Shown one piece after another: positions 6,677 to 12,734 of a stretch of 12,984 nt of DNA; position 1 is the first letter of the stretch; each line of letters opens with the position of its first letter. Location: assembly GCA_035259145.1 (NCBI GenBank), contig DATFWQ010000084.1, positions 1 through 12,984 of the forward strand. The letters run 5' to 3'. The translations under genes were made by a program, and so were the position numbers. Under the pieces are notes generated by a model, which had not been told where the DNA came from, made no database searches, and saw only the letters and a list, made by a program, of their open reading frames with translations. This DNA is from CF-161 sp035259145. GTDB taxonomy: Bacteria > Chloroflexota > Dormibacteria > Dormibacterales > Dormibacteraceae.

Positions 6677-8161
6677 ATCGATCGACTGAGCCCGCTGGAT
6701 GCAGCGTTCCTCTGGGTCGAGGGTGAGAACAACCCCATGCACGTGGGGTCGGTCGCCATCTTCGAGGGCCCTCCGCCCGGGTACGGCGACCTGGTCCGGC
6801 TGGTGGTCGCGAAGCTGCACCTTGTCCCGCGCTATCGACAGAAGGTGCGCTTCGTTCCGCTGGGGCTCGGGCGCCCGGTCTGGGTTGACGACCCGCACTT
6901 CCAGATCCTCTATCACCTTCGGCATACGGCCGTCCCGAGGCCAGGGGCTGAGGAGCAGCTGCGAAACCTTGCCGGCCGGGTCCTGGCGCAGCACCTGGAC
7001 CGGACGAAGCCACTCTGGGAGATCTGGCTGGTCGAGGGACTGCGCGATGACCGCTGGGCGCTCATCGCCAAGACGCACCACTGCATGGTCGACGGAGTCG
7101 GCGGAGTAGACCTGTTGAGCGTCCTCTTCGACCAGAGCGCCGACTCGGCACCCCCCGACGAGGTCCCCTGGACGGCCTCACCGGAGCCGACAGACGCGGA
7201 GCTCCTCGCTGACGCGTTCGCAGACACACTGCGCTCGCCGCTGACCCGGCTCCAGGCGCTGCCCATCGCCGCCAGGGCGCCGCTGCCAGGCCCGCTCGAG
7301 TCGCTCGACGTCTGGCGCGGTATCGTCGCTGCGCTGACCAGGCCTGCGGCAACTCCGGACTCATTGAACGGGCCCATCGGGCCGCACCGGCGCTGGAGCT
7401 GGGTCAAATGCTCACTGGGGGATGCCAGGGAGGTCCGTTCCGTGCTCGGCGGGACCGTGAACGACGTCGTCCTGGCCGCCGTCACTCGTGGCTTCCGCGA
7501 ACTGATCCTGGGGCGCGGCGAAGAGGTCGCCGGCCGCGTCGTCCGCACGATGGTGCCCATCTCAGTCCGCGGCCAGGAGGGGCGCGACGCGCCGGGCAAC
7601 CAGCTCACGTGCGTCTTCCCGGAGCTTCCCATCAGCGTCGAGGATCCGATCGAGAGGCTCGAGGAGATCCGCCGGCAAACCGTCGGGTTGAAGGAGTCGA
7701 AGCAGGCCGTGGCGGCAGGTCAGCTGGCGCAGATGGCGGGGTTTGCGCCGGCGTTATGGCTGGCCCTCACGGGCCGCCTGGCCGCCCGTGTGCCGCAACG
7801 TCTGGTCCAGGCCCTGACCAGCAACGTGCCCGGCCCGCAGCAGCCGCTGTACGCGCTGGGCAGGCGGCTCCTCGACTGCTATCCCTACGCTCCCATCGGT
7901 GGCAACGCGCGGGTCGGGATCGTGGTCTTCTCATACGCCGGCCAGCTCAACTTTGGAGTTGCCGTCGACTATGACTCGGTGCCGGACGTCGAGGTCCTCT
8001 GCCGGGGAATCGAGGCCGGCATCGCCGAGCTGCTCCAGGTCGCCCGGGGCCGGGCCGCGAAGCCAGAGCCAGCGAGCAGGGGCACACAGAAGCGGGCGGT
8101 CAGAACGTCATCCCGGTCGGAGACCGGCCTGGGTCCTCAACCTGGGCGCCGTTCGCGCTAG
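6677..8161 (+). CDS. Wax ester synthase / diacylglycerol acyltransferase (WS/DGAT)
   Basis: This family esterifies diacylglycerol or fatty alcohol with acyl-CoA, making triacylglycerol or wax ester at the membrane or lipid-body surface. From ATC at 6677 the frame reads IDRLSPLDAAFLWVEGENN and then PMHVGSVAIFEGP, which is the standard family N-terminus. Further landmarks are DRTKPLWEIWLVEGL (about 108-122), the catalytic HHCMVDG (134-140; HHxxxDG), a TVNDVVLAAVT block, GNQLTCVFPELPI, LTSNVPGPQQPLY, and a C-terminal NFGVAVDYDSVPD. Length from ATC is 494 residues, including a basic, probably disordered tail of about 40. No ATG, GTG or TTG occurs in frame between the stop at 6635-6637 and ATG 6737. 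Starting at 6737 would cut away about 20 conserved residues. ATC initiation, a sequence error or a frameshift are the options. A PPOX gene follows after 4 nt. Confidence 0.9.
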   Translation: MDRLSPLDAAFLWVEGENNPMHVGSVAIFEGPPPGYGDLVRLVVAKLHLVPRYRQKVRFVPLGLGRPVWVDDPHFQILYHLRHTAVPRPGAEEQLRNLAGRVLAQHLDRTKPLWEIWLVEGLRDDRWALIAKTHHCMVDGVGGVDLLSVLFDQSADSAPPDEVPWTASPEPTDAELLADAFADTLRSPLTRLQALPIAARAPLPGPLESLDVWRGIVAALTRPAATPDSLNGPIGPHRRWSWVKCSLGDAREVRSVLGGTVNDVVLAAVTRGFRELILGRGEEVAGRVVRTMVPISVRGQEGRDAPGNQLTCVFPELPISVEDPIERLEEIRRQTVGLKESKQAVAAGQLAQMAGFAPALWLALTGRLAARVPQRLVQALTSNVPGPQQPLYALGRRLLDCYPYAPIGGNARVGIVVFSYAGQLNFGVAVDYDSVPDVEVLCRGIEAGIAELLQVARGRAAKPEPASRGTQKRAVRTSSRSETGLGPQPGRRSR

Positions 8162-8165
8162 GGGC

Positions 8166-8615
8166 ATGCCTTCCCAGCGTGAGCGGATCCGCATGTCCGA
8201 CGAAGAGGTCGCGGCGTTCCTGGCCGAGCAGCGCAAGCTACACGTCGCCACCATCAATCGGGACGGCAGCCCCCACCTGATGCCCATGTACTTCGTGCTC
8301 GTCGACGGCGCCGTCGCATTCTGGACGTACACGAAGTCGCAGAAGATCCGCAATCTGCAGCGCGACCCGCGCATCGCGGTGATGGCCGAGGCCGGAGACG
8401 GCTACTTCGACCTCCGCGGGGTGCAGATCAGCGGTCGGGCGCACCTCACGACGGACGCGGACGCTGTGCTCGAATTCGGGGAGCGCCTTTATGAGCGCCA
8501 GTTCGGCCCGCTGGACCCGGCGGCTCGGGCTTCGGTCGCCAGCTCGGCCCGCAAGCGCACTTGCGTCACAGTCGAGCCGATCCACATGGTGTCCTGGGAC
8601 CACGCCCGGCTTTAA
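8166..8615 (+). CDS. PPOX-class F420-dependent oxidoreductase (FDOR-B, Rv1155-like)
   Basis: A 149-residue split-barrel protein of the pyridoxamine-5'-phosphate oxidase-like superfamily. It reads MPSQRERIRMSDEEVAAFLA (1-20), then LHVATINRDGSPHLMPMYFV (25-44), FWTYTKSQKIRNLQRDPRIAV (52-72) with the basic cofactor-phosphate-binding strand, and FDLRGVQISGRA (81-92). This arrangement is typical of the actinobacterial flavin/deazaflavin oxidoreductase B group, which mostly bind F420; some members bind FMN or haem. The reduced substrate is unknown. ATG at 8166 is preferred because related proteins commonly begin with a similar MPSxRxxIRM segment; ATG at 8193 is an alternative. It begins 4 nt after the WS/DGAT stop, so the two are probably one transcript. 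A hairpin follows 5 nt after the stop codon. Confidence 0.87.
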   Translation: MPSQRERIRMSDEEVAAFLAEQRKLHVATINRDGSPHLMPMYFVLVDGAVAFWTYTKSQKIRNLQRDPRIAVMAEAGDGYFDLRGVQISGRAHLTTDADAVLEFGERLYERQFGPLDPAARASVASSARKRTCVTVEPIHMVSWDHARL

Positions 8616-8620
8616 CTCGC

Positions 8621-8640
8621 AGGGGAGGCAGGCCTCCCCT
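8621..8640. terminator. GC-rich hairpin after the PPOX gene
   Basis: AGGGGAGG-CAGG-CCTCCCCT forms a perfect 8-bp stem with a 4-nt loop, starting 5 nt after the PPOX stop codon. The following bases are C-rich rather than T-rich, so this is a terminator-like structure without the usual U-tract. Confidence 0.5.
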
Positions 8641-8734
8641 CCAGACCCCCCCCGTGCCGGTGTGGACGGTAGCCGCCTTCCCACCGGTGGTAGGTGACGG
8701 GCAGCGTCTGGCAACGTTTGGCGACAAGTCAATC

Positions 8735-8753
8735 GGCCCGGCAGAGCCGGGCC
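8735..8753. terminator. GC-rich hairpin downstream of the methyltransferase gene
   Basis: GGCCCGGC-AGA-GCCGGGCC is a perfect 8-bp stem with a 3-nt loop, 25 nt past the methyltransferase stop on the minus strand. It probably ends the minus-strand operon, though no strong T-run follows on that strand. The 163-bp stretch 8616-8778 holds this hairpin, the one at 8621-8640, a 10-bp palindrome CCACCGGTGG (8681-8690), and no gene that I can support. Confidence 0.45.
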
Positions 8754-8778
8754 TACCCGCGCCGCCTCACCAACCTTG

Positions 8779-9600
8779 TCACCGGGTAATACGGCGGGCG
8801 ATGTGGAGAACCGCTCCCCAGTGGCGGCGAACGGTTCCGCCTGGCCGGCGGCCCAGACGGAGGCGGATCTCGCCATACAGCTTCTCCCGCTTCCAGCCCG
8901 CCATGGCGATGTGGCCGGAGAACGTGTTCAGCAGCTCGATGTAGCCCTCGGCGTCGTAGACGCGCTCCCAGTCGAAGTGCCGGACGCGCACCACCTCGAA
9001 CAGCCCGCTCGATTCGATCTCTGCTCGGCTCTCCGGCAGCTCCCCAGGACGCGGCCAGACGTAGCCACGCGGGTTGGCCTCGCCGATCCCCTCGTAGACC
9101 TCCTGGATCTCCTGAAAGAACGGATCTCCGCCTTCAGGAAACACGTGGGTTGCGTTCCAGAACGCGAGGTGACCACCCGGACGCAGAGCCTGCCAGGCTC
9201 TCACGTAGCGGAGCTCTGGATCGATCCAGTTCCACGCCGTGGCGGCGAAAACGAGGTCGAATCGCTCCGCCCTGCCCGGGCGCCACTCCTCGAATCGTCC
9301 ATCGAGGACCTCCACGTCCAGACCCGCCAGGTTCCGGCGAGCGGCCTCGGCAAGGTGTGCACCAAGCTCGATACAGGTGATCCTAAAGCCGCGCCGCGCC
9401 AGGGGCAGGGTGGCCTTCCCGGTCGCGCATCCCACCTCCAGGAGGCGATCGCCGGGTGCCAACCCTGCAACGGCGACCAGGTCGTCCAGCAACTCCTCTG
9501 GATAGTCGGGACGGGCCCGCTGGTACAGGTCGGCCGCGCGGTCGAAGCTCCCGCGCAGCGCCTGCCGGTCATCATCGGAAGCCGATGAGTCTCTGCCCAC
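8779..9600 (-). CDS. Class I SAM-dependent methyltransferase
   Basis: A 273-residue Rossmann-fold methyltransferase. Motif I is LLEVGCATGKAT (53-64), the acidic residue closing the second strand is Glu78 in CIELG, FDLVFAATAWNWIDPE (114-129) is the motif IV region, and ALRPGGHLAFWN (138-149) follows. The N-terminal FDRAADLYQRARPDYPEEL (19-37) is common in small-molecule methyltransferases of this group. The C-terminal 100 residues are an alpha-helical, Trp- and Tyr-rich cap that probably forms the acceptor site; the acceptor is unknown. The start is GTG at 9600, 3 nt after the stop of the upstream thiolase-like gene. A GAGGA adjoins it too closely to be an ideal ribosome-binding site, so reinitiation is likely. 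It is the last gene of the operon. Its link to acyl-CoA degradation is by position only. Confidence 0.85.
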   Translation of the reverse strand: MGRDSSASDDDRQALRGSFDRAADLYQRARPDYPEELLDDLVAVAGLAPGDRLLEVGCATGKATLPLARRGFRITCIELGAHLAEAARRNLAGLDVEVLDGRFEEWRPGRAERFDLVFAATAWNWIDPELRYVRAWQALRPGGHLAFWNATHVFPEGGDPFFQEIQEVYEGIGEANPRGYVWPRPGELPESRAEIESSGLFEVVRVRHFDWERVYDAEGYIELLNTFSGHIAMAGWKREKLYGEIRLRLGRRPGGTVRRHWGAVLHIARRITR

Positions 9601-9603
9601 TCC

Positions 9604-10761
9604 TCATGGCCGCCGGTCGGACACGAGCCACATCGAAAAGAACTGCGAGCCCCCGCCGTAGGCGTGACCGAGCGCCGTCCGGGCGCCGTCGATCTGGTGC
9701 TCACCCGCCTGGCTGCGCACCTGCATCGCGGCCTCGGCGAAGCGCAGCATGCCGGACGCTCCGATCGGGTTCGAGGAGAGCACCCCGCCCGACGGGTTGA
9801 CCGGAAGGTCACCGTCGATGGCGGTCGCGCCTGACACCGTCATCCGCCAGCCGTCGTTCTCCGCGGCGAAGCCGAGATTTTCCATCCACATCGGCTCGAA
9901 CCAGCTGAATGGCACGTACACCTCGGCGACGTCGATCTCGCGCCTGGGGTGCCTGATCCCCGCCTGCCGGTACAGGTCGGCGGCACACTCCCGGCCGGCC
10001 AGCGGGTTGACCTCGTCTCGCCCCGCGAACATGGTTGGCTCGCTGCGCATCGCGGTCCCAACCACCCAGGCAGGCGGCGCGGCCGGGCTGGTCAGCGCAT
10101 CTTCTGCGGCCAGGACCATTGCGCAGGCGCCATCCGACGAAGGGCAGCACTCCAGGTACCGGATCGGGTCCCAGAGCATGGGCGATTCAGCCACCTTGTT
10201 GGCGCTGATGTCTGCCAGGCGCAGGTGCGCGTGCGGGTTGCGAAGCGCGTTCAGCCTGTCCTTGACCGCGACCTGAATGCCCACGTCGGCTGGGGCGCCC
10301 GAACGCTCGATGTAGCTCCGGACGATGGGGGCGAAGTAGCCGCCGGCACCGGCAACCACCGGAAGCTGGAACGGGGTGCGGACTGTCAGCGCCCACATGG
10401 CGTCGCTGTCCGACTGCTTCTCGAACGCGACGGTGAGCACCCTGCGGTGGACGCCGGCCATGATGAGGCGGGCGGCCACGATCGCGGTCGACCCGCCGAC
10501 GCTGCCGGCCGTGTGGACGCGGAGCATCGGCTTGCCGGCGGAACCCAGCGCGTCGGCCAGGTAGAGCTCCGGCATCATGACGCCCTCGAACATGTCCGGC
10601 GCCTTGCCGATGACCACCGCGTCGACGTCCGCCCAGCCGAGACCTGCGTCGGCGAGCGCCGCCAGCGCGGCTTCGCGGACCAGGCCGGCGATCGAGACGT
10701 CGATCCGCTTCGAGGCGTGCCTGGTCTGGCCCACACCGATCACTGCGCAGCGCTCAGGCAT
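9604..10761 (-). CDS. Thiolase-fold protein lacking the nucleophilic Cys (Ltp-like lipid-transfer/aldolase subunit B)
   Basis: A 385-residue thiolase-superfamily protein with both core halves: VIGVGQTRH near the N-terminus and PVNPSGGVLSSNPIGASG (320-337) near the C-terminus. At the place of the catalytic ACASG it reads HTAGSVGG (83-90), with Gly86 where the nucleophilic Cys should be. The His of the GHP motif is Asn331. It therefore should not do Claisen chemistry. Cys-less relatives such as Ltp2 work with DUF35 partners as retro-aldolases that release a short chain from steroid side-chain CoA thioesters. That role is inferred here. The ATG at 10761 matches the family start (MPERCAVIGVGQT), with GGGAG about 7 nt upstream, and overlaps the preceding gene by 8 bp. 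The frame is open to 10872, but that extension is not conserved-looking. Confidence 0.87.
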   Translation of the reverse strand: MPERCAVIGVGQTRHASKRIDVSIAGLVREAALAALADAGLGWADVDAVVIGKAPDMFEGVMMPELYLADALGSAGKPMLRVHTAGSVGGSTAIVAARLIMAGVHRRVLTVAFEKQSDSDAMWALTVRTPFQLPVVAGAGGYFAPIVRSYIERSGAPADVGIQVAVKDRLNALRNPHAHLRLADISANKVAESPMLWDPIRYLECCPSSDGACAMVLAAEDALTSPAAPPAWVVGTAMRSEPTMFAGRDEVNPLAGRECAADLYRQAGIRHPRREIDVAEVYVPFSWFEPMWMENLGFAAENDGWRMTVSGATAIDGDLPVNPSGGVLSSNPIGASGMLRFAEAAMQVRSQAGEHQIDGARTALGHAYGGGSQFFSMWLVSDRRP

Positions 10762-11845
10762 TCCCGCGCTCCCCGTCTGAGCGGTTACCGGAAGCCTCGA
10801 GGACGCACACCAGGTTCTGCTGCAGGCACGGACCCGACGTCGCGTGGGCGACCGCCCGGCTGGCGGCGCCATCCATCACTCGCCGGGCCGCCTCCCCGAT
10901 CCGGATCAGCCCCGCCACCATCATGGGGTTCGCGGCCAGGGCTCCGCCGGACGGGTTGACCGTGGTGTGGCCGTCGAGCTGCAGCGCGTCGCGCAGGATC
11001 AGCTCCTGGTGGCTGAAGGGGGCGTGCAGCTCGGCTACGTCGACGTGGCCCTCAAAGACGCCGGCGCGCTTAGCGGCGAGCGCGGTCGAAGGCGATTCGG
11101 TCAGATCACGAGCGCCCAGCGCGTGGACCTCGATGCGGTGATCGATGCCGGTGATCCAGGCCGGCCGCGCGCTGAGCCGTAGGGTCCGCTCGCCGGCCGC
11201 CAGAACAACCACGGCCGCGCCGTCGCTGATCGGAGGACAGTCGTGGCGGCGCAGAGGCGAGACGAGGTAGGGCTCCGCCAGCAGTGCTTCCACCGCGGTC
11301 TCGCCGCGCAGCTGGGCGTTCGGATTGCCCAGCGCGTTGCGGCGGCTGCGCGCCACCACCTCGGCCATGTCCGGCTCGGTCACGCGCTCGCTGTCCAGCA
11401 GCATTCGCGCCTGCAGGGCGGCCAGGCTGACCGCATCCGGCCAGAGCGGCGCCATCAGGTAAGGGTCCAATTGCAGCGCGAGCAGCTCCCGCAGCGGTCC
11501 GGGCGACGATTTGCCGAAGGCGTATACGAGGGCTGTGTCTACGTCGCCAAGCTGGAGCCGCACCCAGGCCTCGTACAGCGCCCAGGCCCCGTCCATCTCG
11601 ACGTGAGACTCCTCGATCGGCGGCCAGGCCCCGACCGCGTCAAGGGCGTGAACGAACGCGAACGAAGCGCCCGCCAGGTAATCGGAGCTGCCCGAAACGA
11701 AAAAGCCGATGTCGGCCCTGGTCAGCCCGCACTCGCCCAGGGCATCACGGACCACCGGCATCAGCATCTCGACCTCGTTGCGGCGATCCTCCCGGCGCAC
11801 GGACGCTGCCTGGGCGAACGCCACCACCGCCACCGGGCGCGTCAC
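10754..11845 (-). CDS. Thiolase-fold protein lacking the nucleophilic Cys (Ltp-like subunit A)
   Basis: A 363-residue divergent thiolase-superfamily protein. VAVVAFAQA (5-13) and NEVEMLMPVVRDALGECGL (23-41) form the N-terminal half. The nucleophile region reads HVEMDGAWALYEA (81-93), with Gly86 in place of Cys. The C-terminal half has TVNPSGGALAANPMMVAG (295-312), with Asn306 replacing the GHP His, and AHATSGPCLQQNLV (333-346). It differs strongly from the next gene's product, so the pair is likely a heteromer of non-identical subunits rather than a recent duplication. The start is GTG at 11845, whose GTGA overlaps the stop of the DUF35 gene; an open frame extends to 11917 inside that gene but lacks a family-like N-terminus. 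Expected to act with the DUF35 proteins on acyl-CoA substrates in the cytosol; the substrate is not known. Confidence 0.85.
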   Translation of the reverse strand: MTRPVAVVAFAQAASVRREDRRNEVEMLMPVVRDALGECGLTRADIGFFVSGSSDYLAGASFAFVHALDAVGAWPPIEESHVEMDGAWALYEAWVRLQLGDVDTALVYAFGKSSPGPLRELLALQLDPYLMAPLWPDAVSLAALQARMLLDSERVTEPDMAEVVARSRRNALGNPNAQLRGETAVEALLAEPYLVSPLRRHDCPPISDGAAVVVLAAGERTLRLSARPAWITGIDHRIEVHALGARDLTESPSTALAAKRAGVFEGHVDVAELHAPFSHQELILRDALQLDGHTTVNPSGGALAANPMMVAGLIRIGEAARRVMDGAASRAVAHATSGPCLQQNLVCVLEASGNRSDGERGNA

Positions 11846-12303
11846 ACAGCGCCCTCGTATGGGCGGAAGTGCCGGATGTTCTCCAGGCTCGGCCCCCACT
11901 GCTCGCGGGCCTTCCACACGGCCTCCACCCGCATCCCGATCCGGACTTCGGCGGCCGGGATCTCCTGCACGAGGTGCTGGAAGGCGATGTCCGCGCCGTC
12001 GAGGAGGATCGACGCGGCCACGTAGGGCATCTCGATCGCGTGGCCGGCGAACGGCACGTTCACGATGCAGAACGTGGTCACCACCCCGCGGTCGGGCAGC
12101 TCTACCTCGTCTTCTGTGGGCATGCCGTCGGTCGGGCAGGAGCCGCGGGGTGGGATGTAAACCTTGCGGCAGACCGGGCAGCGCTGGCCGACCAGCTTGC
12201 CAGTGGCCACGGCACGCAGGAAGCGCGACGACGCCAGTCCCGGTGTGTAGCTGTACTCGAGCGCGATCGGCGTCTGAATGCTCTTGACCGGCTCGGAGCT
12301 CAT
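11842..12303 (-). CDS. Zinc-ribbon OB-fold (DUF35, ChsH2-like) protein
   Basis: A 153-residue DUF35 protein: an N-terminal helix, a rubredoxin-like zinc ribbon and an OB-fold. The ribbon is RCPVCRKVYIPPRGSCPTDG (41-60). Cys42, Cys45 and Cys56 are present, while the usual fourth Cys is Asp59. The OB-fold follows with VELPDRGVVTTFCIVNVPF (67-85), VAASILLDGADIAFQHLV (95-112) and GMRVEAVW (122-129). DUF35 proteins bind thiolase-fold partners or MaoC-like partners and help present acyl-CoA; ChsH2 in steroid degradation is the best studied. The ATG at 12303 overlaps the stop of the upstream DUF35 gene (ATGA). Its own stop overlaps the GTG of the thiolase-like subunit A gene. The direct coupling makes that thiolase-like protein the most likely partner. 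Confidence 0.9.
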   Translation of the reverse strand: MSSEPVKSIQTPIALEYSYTPGLASSRFLRAVATGKLVGQRCPVCRKVYIPPRGSCPTDGMPTEDEVELPDRGVVTTFCIVNVPFAGHAIEMPYVAASILLDGADIAFQHLVQEIPAAEVRIGMRVEAVWKAREQWGPSLENIRHFRPYEGAV

Positions 12304-12734
12304 TCAGGGACGAAGGACTCTATGTCGCGGACGTCGCCGACCCGCTCCGGCCGCCACCGCACGGTGACCCGCATGCCCGTCCGCATGGCACTGGAATCGG
12401 CGGCGTCGACCGCGTGGAGCATCGCGGTGTCGGCGCCGTCCAGCCGGATCAGGGCCCAGGCGAAGGGGCGCTGCAGCGGCTGCTTCGGCAGCGGCTCGGC
12501 GATCCAGGCCCAGGACACCACCACGCCGCCGGGGCCGACCGGCACCCACTCCTCGAGCGCCCCGGCCGTGACGGGGTCGTACTCCTGGGGCGGCACCAGG
12601 ACGCGTCCATCTATTGCCCGAATGCCCTCGATCCGGCCCTCCCGCAGGCCGCCCAGGAAATGGCCCAGGACCGGTCCCACCGACCGCCGGTAGGGGTACT
12701 CGAGCCGGTGAGGGGCCGAGAGGACTTCGGTCAC
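12300..12734 (-). CDS. OB-fold (DUF35) protein without zinc-ribbon cysteines
   Basis: A 144-residue DUF35-type protein that aligns with the neighbouring zinc-ribbon paralogue: RLEYPYRRSVGPVLGHFLGG (10-29), GIRAIDGRVLVPPQEYDP (37-54), GVVVSWAWIAEPL (70-82), FAWALIRLDGADTAMLHAVD (91-110), GMRVTVRWRP (120-129). The segment that should carry the zinc ligands keeps its VLVPP core, but all cysteines are absent; the whole protein contains none. It therefore keeps the OB-fold acyl-CoA or partner-binding part without the metal site. The start is GTG at 12734, overlapping the stop of the upstream thiolase (GTGA); the frame is open to 12782 but that would lie inside the thiolase gene. It probably pairs with the zinc-containing DUF35 and the two thiolase-like subunits. 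A stand-alone acyl-CoA carrier or scaffold role is possible. Confidence 0.85.
   Translation of the reverse strand: MTEVLSAPHRLEYPYRRSVGPVLGHFLGGLREGRIEGIRAIDGRVLVPPQEYDPVTAGALEEWVPVGPGGVVVSWAWIAEPLPKQPLQRPFAWALIRLDGADTAMLHAVDAADSSAMRTGMRVTVRWRPERVGDVRDIESFVPE

Noticed and set aside
6737..8161. ATG at 6737 as the start of the WS/DGAT gene
   Set aside because: The preceding in-frame codons from 6677 encode the highly conserved N-terminus of the family, so this ATG corresponds to an internal Met of the PMHVGS segment. It is kept only as a fallback.
8641..8653. C-run near 8645-8652 as a phase-variable homopolymer tract
   Set aside because: It lies outside any gene, after a terminator-like hairpin, and about 8 C residues are unremarkable in this base composition.
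8776..9588. 270-residue open frame on the plus strand opposite the methyltransferase
   Set aside because: It mirrors the methyltransferase almost exactly, whose SAM-binding motifs are clear. The antisense product shows no family features.
10762..10872. 37-residue N-terminal extension of the thiolase-like subunit B
   Set aside because: It lies within the upstream coding sequence, is Arg-rich and family-unlike, and the ATG at 10761 has a ribosome-binding site and the expected start sequence.
9949..10959. 336-residue open frame on the plus strand opposite the thiolase-like genes
   Set aside because: It runs antisense across two convincing coding sequences, its product is low-complexity Arg/Gly/Ala/His-rich with no recognisable motif, and long antisense frames are expected at this GC content.
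9604..11845. Two thiolase-like genes as a recent tandem duplication
   Set aside because: The proteins share only core motifs and differ in length and in most residues around the active site, so they are old, distinct subunits.
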